Shown here in pieces: positions 7,347 to 12,153 of a DNA stretch of 12,153 bases. Source of the DNA: Paraclostridium ghonii (lineage in GTDB: Bacteria; Bacillota; Clostridia; Peptostreptococcales; Peptostreptococcaceae); contig NZ_JAKEDR010000101.1 of assembly GCF_023653455.1 (NCBI RefSeq), positions 1 to 12,153 of the forward strand, written 5' to 3'. Position numbers and translations under genes: made by a program. Numbering within the stretch: the stretch's first letter is position 1; each line of letters begins with the position of its first letter. The notes under the pieces are model-generated. The model had not been told where the DNA came from, made no database searches, and saw nothing but the letters and a program-made list of their open reading frames with translations.

Positions 7347-7397
7347 AAACAATAACAAGCATTTATTTATTTTAATCAACAGAGGAGGAAACTTTTT

Positions 7398-8453
7398 ATG
7401 ATGCAGATTTTAACAAGTACGGCATTATTATTAGTTGTACTGGCATTATTCACTTTATTTAGTTACAAAGCACCTCAAGGTATGAAAGCTATGGGTGCAT
7501 TAGCAAGTGCTGCTTGCGCAAGTTTCTTAGTTGAAGCATTCCATGCTTCATTATTTGGGCAACAATTAGGAATGTCTTTCTTAGAGCAAGTTGGAAACGC
7601 AAACGGTAGTTTAGGTGGAGTTGCTGCTGGTATATTAGTACCATTAGCTTTAGGAGTATCTCCAGTTTATGCCGTTTTAGTTGGGTTATCAGTTTCAGGA
7701 TTTGGAATACTTCCAGGATTTATCGCAGGATATTTAATATCATTTGTTGTTAAATTCTTAGAAGAAAAAACACCTGCTGGACTTGACTTAATAGTTGTAA
7801 TATTAGTTGCTGCTCCGTTAGCAAGAGGTATTGCAATGTTTATGGATCCTGTAATTAATGGTACATTAATGCAAATAGGGCAAGCTTTAATAGCTGCTTC
7901 TGATATATCTCCTGTATTAATGGGTATAATACTTGGTGGTTTAATAACAGTTGTTGCTACTGCTCCATTATCATCAATGGCCTTAACTTCTATAATAGGT
8001 TTAACTGGTCTTCCAATGGCAATAGGTGCATTAGCAGTGTTTGGTTCTTCTTTCATGAACTTTATATTCTTCTCTAAAATGAAGTTTGGAGATAAAAAAG
8101 ATACTATAGCTGTTGCTATAGAGCCATTAACTCAATCAGATATAATATCTGCAAACCCAATCCCAGTATTTTCTACTAACTTTATAGGTGGAGCATTATC
8201 TGGTGTTGTAGTTGCTTTAGTAAGTACTTATATTGCACCTCTTGCAATAAGTGTTCCTGGTATGGCTACTCCAATAGCTGGTTTTGCTGTAGCAGTTGGA
8301 CAAAACGGAATTCCTGCTTTAATAGCTGCTGCTGGATGTATAGTAGTAAGTATTTTAGGCGGATTCATAGGATATGCACTATTCAAGAACCACAAAATAG
8401 TTACTGCTGACGTAATCCGTGGTAACAAAAACGATGAAGATAACGCTGCTTAA
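7398..8453 (+). CDS. EIIC-like membrane protein, PfoR/PTS_EIIC_2 family
   Basis: A 351-aa polytopic membrane protein with about nine or ten hydrophobic segments (for example 5-22, 30-47, 71-95, 97-119, 128-148, 171-188, 203-226, 262-283, 288-300, 304-329) and a hydrophilic acidic tail (NKNDEDNAA). Conserved-looking stretches include FMDPVINGTLMQIG (148-161) and APLSSMALTSIIGLTG (189-204). I recognise it as the EIIC-like family that includes the proteins named PfoR in Clostridium perfringens; it is usually annotated as PTS sugar transporter subunit IIC. Sugar transport is inferred from family only: no EIIA, EIIB or sugar enzyme lies in the window, so the substrate is unknown and a non-PTS role is possible. 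The ATG (ATGATG, either usable) follows AGGAGG by 9 bp. A strong promoter, ribosome binding site and terminator suggest high expression. It is divergent from marR, which may regulate it. Confidence 0.85.
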   Translation: MMQILTSTALLLVVLALFTLFSYKAPQGMKAMGALASAACASFLVEAFHASLFGQQLGMSFLEQVGNANGSLGGVAAGILVPLALGVSPVYAVLVGLSVSGFGILPGFIAGYLISFVVKFLEEKTPAGLDLIVVILVAAPLARGIAMFMDPVINGTLMQIGQALIAASDISPVLMGIILGGLITVVATAPLSSMALTSIIGLTGLPMAIGALAVFGSSFMNFIFFSKMKFGDKKDTIAVAIEPLTQSDIISANPIPVFSTNFIGGALSGVVVALVSTYIAPLAISVPGMATPIAGFAVAVGQNGIPALIAAAGCIVVSILGGFIGYALFKNHKIVTADVIRGNKNDEDNAA

Positions 8454-8468
8454 TTAGTAGTCTTATAT

Positions 8469-8497
8469 AAAAGCACATCATATGATGTGCTTTTTTT
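8469..8497 (+). terminator. Rho-independent terminator of the EIIC-like gene
   Basis: A 26-bp perfect palindrome (arms AAAAGCACATCAT / ATGATGTGCTTTT) ends in seven T. On the minus strand the hairpin is followed by TTTTATAT, so it may also stop the convergent small ORF at 8506-8652. Confidence 0.92.
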
Positions 8498-8505
8498 ATT
8501 TTTTA

Positions 8506-8652
8506 TTATGCATAGTAATTTTCAAAGTCATAGTTTATTGATTCCTCAATTTGAATCTCATTAAAAACTTCCTTAATGACAGGTTCCCCACCTTGACCTC
8601 CATATATAAATATTCCTAAAACAATAACACAACAAATTGAATATAATTTCAT
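8506..8652 (-). CDS. Small peptide with hydrophobic N-terminus, 48 aa
   Basis: I do not recognise this peptide. From the ATG at 8652 it begins MKLYSICCVIVLGIFIYGGQ, one basic residue and then a 14-residue hydrophobic core with two cysteines, followed by a GGQGG turn and an acidic tail rich in glutamate ending NYDFENYYA. This suggests a membrane-anchored or exported small protein; the core resembles either a short membrane helix or a signal peptide with a possible cut near the glycines. The GGGAGG before GATGTTTC-ATG is a good ribosome binding site. The frame is open further upstream to 8694, but that start lacks such a site. Supporting signals are the ribosome binding site, a TATACA -10 candidate upstream, and a terminator just downstream. 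It could be a sporulation-stage or signalling peptide; nothing in the sequence proves this. Confidence 0.55.
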   Translation of the reverse strand: MKLYSICCVIVLGIFIYGGQGGEPVIKEVFNEIQIEESINYDFENYYA

Positions 8653-8751
8653 GAAACATCCCTCCCACACAAATTGTATACTATCTCCAATCAATTGACT
8701 ACAAATCTACTAAACATTATGGTATTTTTTTAACAAATTCAATTTATCAAC

Positions 8752-8781
8752 AAAAAAGCCATAGGAAAATTAACCTATGAC
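8752..8781 (-). terminator. Rho-independent terminator after the DegV gene
   Basis: On the minus strand an 8-bp stem (GTCATAGG / CCTATGGC, one T-G pair) with an 8-nt loop is followed by six T. It lies 44 bp beyond the DegV stop codon. Confidence 0.75.
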
Positions 8782-8824
8782 CTTATTCAAACAATTATTT
8801 TATATACGTTTAATTTTAACTTAA

Positions 8825-9655
8825 TTATCTAACACAAAATACACCTAATATTCCTGGACCTGCATGCGCGCCAACACAAGATCCAACTTCTGTGATTAAA
8901 ATATCTTCAGGTATTAACTCTTCACTTGCAATGTCTTTTAACTTAAGCATATCTAACTCACAATCACCATGACCTATAGCTATTTCTTTTGACTGCCCAC
9001 AATGCATTTTAGCTAGTTCTACCATCTTTGAAAATACATGCTTTTTACCTCTTACTTGCGCTACAGGTGTTACTAATCCATCTTTCACCTCTAATATAGG
9101 TTTTATTCCTAACATATTCCCTATAACAGCTTTAGATGAAGATATTCGCCCTCCTCTTTGCAGATACTTCAAATCATCTACGCAAAATACTACATACATA
9201 TTTTCTTTCATGTATTCTAACTTAGTTAAAATATCTTCTATAGTTGAACCTTCAATTGCCATTTGCGCAGCTTTAACAACTTGCATACCACACCCATATG
9301 AAAAGTTCATAGTATCAAAAGTGTATATGTTTCCATCCGTATCATTTTTAGCCATTATAGCACTTTGATAAGTTCCTGTAGCTCTAGAAGAACCTGATAT
9401 ATATAATATATCTTTCCCTTCACTTATAAATTTATCAAATACATCTTTAAATTGAGAATATGTAGCTTGTGAAGTTTGAGGTAGTTTCCCTTCTCTTAAC
9501 ATATCATAAAACTCTTTAGGTTCTAAATCTATCCCATCCCTATACTCATTATCATCAAATCTAACAGTTAAGGGAACCATTTCTATATCATATTTATTCC
9601 TTAAATCTTTTGGTATATCCGATAAACTATCACATACTATCTTTAAATTACTCAT
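8825..9655 (-). CDS. DegV family (fatty-acid-binding) protein
   Basis: DegV/FakB proteins bind a single fatty acid; in Firmicutes they present it to the kinase FakA for phosphorylation and entry into phospholipid synthesis. At 276 aa this has the family length and marks: IVCDSLSDIP (6-15), DGIDL (40-44), the TSQ motif (61-63), SGSSRATGTYQSA (87-99), the YLQRGGRIS segment (164-172) and the closing GAHAGPGILGVF (262-273). The ligand head-group serine/histidine region appears intact (the H264-x-GPG loop). The ATG follows AGGAGG with 7 bp. A 57-codon ORF lies 27 bp upstream on the same strand, probably on the same mRNA. No fakA-like kinase is present, which is usual because the binding proteins are often encoded apart. 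Which fatty acid it prefers cannot be read from the sequence. Confidence 0.93.
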   Translation of the reverse strand: MSNLKIVCDSLSDIPKDLRNKYDIEMVPLTVRFDDNEYRDGIDLEPKEFYDMLREGKLPQTSQATYSQFKDVFDKFISEGKDILYISGSSRATGTYQSAIMAKNDTDGNIYTFDTMNFSYGCGMQVVKAAQMAIEGSTIEDILTKLEYMKENMYVVFCVDDLKYLQRGGRISSSKAVIGNMLGIKPILEVKDGLVTPVAQVRGKKHVFSKMVELAKMHCGQSKEIAIGHGDCELDMLKLKDIASEELIPEDILITEVGSCVGAHAGPGILGVFCVR

Positions 9656-9682
9656 AATAATTCCTCCTTTATTTTAAACTTT

Positions 9683-9856
9683 CTAAAAAAAGCAAATTCT
9701 TTCTTTGTCTAAAGTAACATTTAAGAAATTGCTTCTAATTGTATTTATATCTTCTTTCTTAGTATTCATATAAATAACCGATTCATTATCAGATTTTTCT
9801 TTTTTTATTCCTATAATAAAATCAAAAGGATTTTCTGTAATATTTATAATTTCCAT
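9683..9856 (-). CDS. Small hypothetical protein, 57 aa, upstream of DegV
   Basis: An unrecognised ORF that reads MEIINITENPFDFIIGIKKE at its start and ends DKERICFF, with no membrane segment and many charged residues. Amino-acid content (K, E, D, N, I) looks like a real protein of this genome, and it sits 27 bp before the DegV start with only that gene's ribosome binding site between, so the two are probably one operon. Oddity: the ribosome binding site AGAAGGAG ends 13 bp before the ATG, longer than its neighbours use. An ATT codon two codons earlier would have ideal spacing (7 bp), as in the rare infC-type starts. Alternatively the ATG is used inefficiently. Its shortness keeps confidence moderate. 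Confidence 0.6.
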   Translation of the reverse strand: MEIINITENPFDFIIGIKKEKSDNESVIYMNTKKEDINTIRSNFLNVTLDKERICFF

Positions 9857-10268
9857 ATAAATCTCATCACTCCTTCTATTATTACTAATTTTTATATCAT
9901 CGTCTCTTATAGCTAAATATTTTAAGCTTTTATATCGCTTAGTATTATATATTTTTAATATTTTTTAGCATCATTACTTAATAAAAAGCTTTTGATTTTA
10001 ATTATTTATTCTAATTGTTTACTATCTTTTATTACTCCTATTGGAGAATGTAGTTCTCAGTCTATCTTGTATACATTTACATCTTTATATTTTAAATCTT
10101 ATATATTATAACCCCTCCTCAATTATACTTTCCATTATATAGTCACTTGATTTTATAGTCAAATCTATAGCTTTATTTGTATCTTTTTACATTTTTCGAC
10201 ACATTTTTTATGTTATAAGTATCTATTCTAGGGTATAATAATAAATATTTAATATAGGTGGTGATTTT
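9857..10268. other. 412-bp intergenic region without a convincing gene
   Basis: No ORF with a start and ribosome binding site survives here in six frames. On the minus strand a strong GAGGAGGGG (near 10113-10121) leads nowhere: every frame after it stops within a few codons, so it is a chance match or the remnant of a lost small gene. Small hairpins occur at CTCCTATTGGAG and GAGAA-TGTAG-TTCTC around 10036-10058. Nearer the oxidoreductase gene, TATAGTCA is repeated at 10138-10145 and 10154-10161, followed by CTATAG, a possible regulator site. The upstream part should carry the promoter of the 57-aa ORF and DegV, but I see no clear -35. Confidence 0.5.
10211..10239 (+). promoter_or_regulatory. 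Probable promoter of the GltD-like gene
   Basis: A perfect TATAAT (10234-10239) lies 30 bp before the TTG start, inside GGGTATAAT. No good sigma-A -35 is found at 17 bp (TGTTAT). TGTTA plus 15 bp plus GGGTATA resembles the stress sigma-B pattern with one mismatch upstream. Either sigma factor is possible. Confidence 0.45.
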
Positions 10269-11495
10269 TTGTTAGATTTAAATTTAGAAGCTAATAGATG
10301 TTTAGTTTGTAAAAATGCTAGATGTAAAAGTGCTTGCCCTATAAGCACAGATATACCTACTGTAATAAATTTATATAAAGAAGGTAAAATAAAAGAAGCT
10401 GGTGAAATTCTATTTAATAATAACCCTCTTTCTGCTGTTTGCGCAATAGTTTGTCCACATGAAGATCAATGTGCTGGTAATTGTATAAGAGGTATTAAAG
10501 GTGAGCCAATTCAATTTTATAAAATAGAAGAAGAAATTTCTAAGAAATACTTAGAGGATGCTGATTTTTCAAATGTACCTAAAAACGGAAAAAACATTGC
10601 TATAGTCGGCTCTGGTCCTGCTGGTCTTACAGTTGCATTTGAACTAGCAAAAAAAGGATATAGCGTAACTGTATTTGAAAAAAATGAACAATTAGGTGGA
10701 ATCCTTAGATATGGTATCCCTGAATTTAGACTTCCAAGAGAAATAATTGATAACTTGATAAGCATATTAAAAAATATGGGCGTTAAATTTAAAATCAATG
10801 CTACTGTTGGTCCTATACTTACATTAGATAAATTATTTCAAGATGGATATGATTCAGTGTTTATAGGTACTGGAGTTTGGAATCCAAGAAGATTAGATAT
10901 AAAAGGTGAAAGCTTAGGTAATGTACACTATGCTATTGATTACTTGCGCTCACCTAAAAACTATGATTTAGGAGATAATGTTGTGGTAATAGGTGCTGGT
11001 AACGTTGCAATGGATGCATCTAGAAGCGCTAAGCACTATGGTTCAAAAAATGTTTATGTAGCTTATAGACGTGATTTTGATAGTATGACAGCAACTAAGG
11101 CTGAAATACACGAAGCTATTGAAGAAGGTGTAGAGTTTATGACTTACAAGGCTCCTATTGAAATAGTCAATGATGGTATAATTTTAGCTGATACTAAAAA
11201 AATAGTTAATGAAGATGGTAAAACTTCTTTAGTTACTATAGAAGGTAGTGAAAAATTATTTAAATGCGATTCTGTTCTAGTTGCTGTTAGCCAAGTTCCT
11301 AGAAATACTATTGTTTCTAATAACAAAGGTTTAGAAGTTAATAATACTGGTCTTATTATGACAGATAATAGTGGTCATACTACTCGTGATGGGGTATTTG
11401 CTTGTGGTGATGTCACTCATGGTGCTAAAACTGTTATAGAAGCGGTTGTAGCTTCTAAAATTGTTGCAGCTTCTATAGATGAATATTTAAATTAA
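10269..11495 (+). CDS. Stand-alone GltD-like FeS/FAD NAD(P)H oxidoreductase
   Basis: A 408-aa relative of the glutamate synthase small subunit, which moves electrons from NAD(P)H through FAD to iron-sulfur clusters. N-terminal cysteines form two cluster sites: C11, C14, C19, C23 and C58, C62, C68, C72. The FAD-binding GSGPAG is at 113-118 with E136 ending the second strand; GGILRYGIPEFRLP (142-155) is typical; the NAD(P)-binding GAGNVAMD is at 241-248; and the C-terminal FAD motif GVFACGDVTHGAKTVIEAV is near 375-395. It begins with TTG, preceded by AGGTGGTG at 7 bp; no ATG lies close. No large glutamate synthase subunit (gltB) or NfnA-like partner is adjacent, so a free-standing role with ferredoxin or another acceptor is more likely than glutamate synthesis. 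Length is slightly short of typical GltD (about 450-490), with the cluster domain starting directly. Confidence 0.88.
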   Translation: MLDLNLEANRCLVCKNARCKSACPISTDIPTVINLYKEGKIKEAGEILFNNNPLSAVCAIVCPHEDQCAGNCIRGIKGEPIQFYKIEEEISKKYLEDADFSNVPKNGKNIAIVGSGPAGLTVAFELAKKGYSVTVFEKNEQLGGILRYGIPEFRLPREIIDNLISILKNMGVKFKINATVGPILTLDKLFQDGYDSVFIGTGVWNPRRLDIKGESLGNVHYAIDYLRSPKNYDLGDNVVVIGAGNVAMDASRSAKHYGSKNVYVAYRRDFDSMTATKAEIHEAIEEGVEFMTYKAPIEIVNDGIILADTKKIVNEDGKTSLVTIEGSEKLFKCDSVLVAVSQVPRNTIVSNNKGLEVNNTGLIMTDNSGHTTRDGVFACGDVTHGAKTVIEAVVASKIVAASIDEYLN

Positions 11496-11511
11496 TATTA
11501 ATTAAGGCATA

Positions 11512-11590
11512 AGTTGTTGAATAGTTGTTTACTTAACATAAAACTTGAATATCAGTCTTTAAGTGTTTTTAAAACAACTATTCAACAACT
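11512..11590. repeat. 19-bp perfect inverted repeat with doubled heptamers
   Basis: Arms AGTTGTTGAATAGTTGTTT (11512-11530) and its exact complement (11572-11590) flank 41 bp. Each arm itself contains AGTTGTT twice, 4 bp apart. An inner pair ACTTAA/TTAAGT (11531-11536, 11559-11564) extends the fold after a 7-nt bulge, leaving a 22-nt loop. It lies between the convergent GltD-like and DUF2812 genes, 17 bp from each stop codon. There is no T-run on either side, so it is not a canonical terminator, though it may still stabilise or end both mRNAs. A small mobile element or a protein site are alternatives. Confidence 0.8.
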
Positions 11591-11607
11591 ATATATCTAT
11601 TTATTAG

Positions 11608-12108
11608 TTAATTTTTTAAAGATTCAATTTTTCTATGACACTTATAGGCCTGATGAAAGCATAAAATACATGTAAAAATCAAAGCAATTATAGCAATAAT
11701 TACAGACTTTACACCATGCCAAAAGTAAACACTCAATGGCGCTGAAATTATTAAAAGCTCACATAGTGCTACAAGTAAAAAAGCCTTTTTTATTCTATTA
11801 TATTCTTCTATCTTACTTTCATTATCTGTATATAACTCAAATTCTCCTTTTTTTCTTAAAAATACCCATGCACCGCTCGGTTGAATAATCTCTCCTCCAG
11901 TTTCACGAATCAAATCATAATACTCTTTTTTCTGATTTTTATCTTTATCACTAACTAAATCAATTCTGTAAGTATATTCTCCAGATTTACACTTTTCAAA
12001 CCAATAAATTCCTAAGAAAAATTTTGTCATTGCATATCCTTTTGCTGCCATATCATTTAAAAATATTTCTTCTAAATCTTTATCACTATATAATTTAAAC
12101 TTAATCAT
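11608..12108 (-). CDS. DUF2812-containing membrane protein
   Basis: A 166-aa protein with a soluble N-terminal domain and two membrane helices (about 109-129 and 134-153). The soluble part matches the DUF2812 pattern from memory: a short LNDMAAKGYAMTKF segment (17-30), YWFEK (35-39), the paired YTYRIDL (45-51), and GAWVFLRKK (79-87). Proteins of this family are usually encoded with a PadR-type regulator, and may be its membrane partner; their function is unknown. An ATG at 12132 is in frame, but the ATG at 12108 is preferred: AAAGGGGAG lies upstream, and the ATGATTAA overlap with the end of the preceding gene is typical of coupled pairs. It converges on the GltD-like gene across the inverted repeat. 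Confidence 0.8.
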   Translation of the reverse strand: MIKFKLYSDKDLEEIFLNDMAAKGYAMTKFFLGIYWFEKCKSGEYTYRIDLVSDKDKNQKKEYYDLIRETGGEIIQPSGAWVFLRKKGEFELYTDNESKIEEYNRIKKAFLLVALCELLIISAPLSVYFWHGVKSVIIAIIALIFTCILCFHQAYKCHRKIESLKN

Positions 12109-12153
12109 TTTTACATATCTCCCCTTTAACATTTCTTACAAGTTCTTTTAATC
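12101..12153 (-). CDS. C-terminal end of an upstream gene, probably a PadR-type regulator (partial)
   Basis: The minus-strand frame from 12151 reads LKELVRNVKGEICKND and stops at 12101-12103, overlapping the DUF2812 start by 8 bp. Only 16 residues are visible, so identity rests on context: DUF2812 genes commonly follow PadR-family regulators with such an overlap. The ribosome binding site of the DUF2812 gene lies inside this coding end, implying translational coupling. Confidence 0.5.
   Translation of the reverse strand, partial: LKELVRNVKGEICKND

Noticed and set aside
7321..7397. Riboswitch in the leader of the EIIC-like gene
   Set aside because: The leader is only about 72 nt with one small stem, and I find none of the conserved cores of c-di-GMP, preQ1, fluoride, guanidine or purine riboswitches.
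7667..8056. Long minus-strand open frame opposite the EIIC-like gene
   Set aside because: Shadow of a real gene with strong codon bias; proline/isoleucine-rich composition and no ribosome binding site.
10030..10070. T-box or other structured leader near the small hairpins
   Set aside because: No T-box core sequence or terminator/antiterminator pair, and it is about 200 bp from the next start codon with a closer promoter between.
11512..11590. Invertible DNA switch flanked by inverted repeats, as known in Clostridioides
   Set aside because: The 41 bp between the arms is shorter than the known switches and carries no promoter; it lies between two gene ends, and no recombinase is nearby.

Overview
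The window is AT-rich, uses strong AGGAGG-type ribosome binding sites and carries typical Firmicutes genes (GlnA-like, DegV family, DEDDh exonuclease, PfoR/EIIC family membrane protein, DUF2812 next to a probable PadR-type regulator). This suggests a low-GC clostridium, and from the look of the proteins most likely the Peptostreptococcaceae (Clostridioides, Paraclostridium or Romboutsia relatives). That placement is recognition from memory, not a search result. There are no tRNA or rRNA genes, CRISPR arrays, transposase genes or phage genes, so this looks like ordinary chromosome.

Layout. (1) A long glutamine synthetase on the minus strand and a DEDDh 3'-5' exonuclease on the plus strand diverge from a 224-bp intergenic region. 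(2) A minus-strand cluster follows, galT-like, then exodeoxyribonuclease III, then a 108-aa orphan, converging on the exonuclease at a shared bidirectional terminator. (3) An aminotransferase (plus) diverges from galT and converges on a MarR-family regulator (minus). (4) The MarR gene diverges from a lone EIIC-like membrane protein (PfoR/PTS_EIIC_2 family) that has a near-ideal promoter and a strong terminator. (5) A 48-codon ORF for a hydrophobic-start peptide, then DegV preceded by a 57-codon ORF, all read on the minus strand. (6) After a 412-bp stretch without a convincing gene comes a stand-alone GltD-like FeS/FAD oxidoreductase (plus). It converges, across a striking 19-bp inverted repeat, on a DUF2812 membrane protein that overlaps the end of a regulator-like gene cut by the window edge.

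How the genes relate. Glutamine synthetase, the aminotransferase and the GltD-like protein all belong to nitrogen and amino-acid metabolism, but they are separate transcription units. galT and exodeoxyribonuclease III are 17 bp apart and probably co-transcribed without an obvious functional link. The most noteworthy material is small: two unannotated-size ORFs, a perfect palindrome over the predicted marR start point, a CGCG hairpin and 10-bp tandem repeat at the EIIC promoter, the UVR-like tail of the glutamine synthetase, and the inverted repeat with doubled heptamers near the right end. I did not find a clear new multi-gene system.
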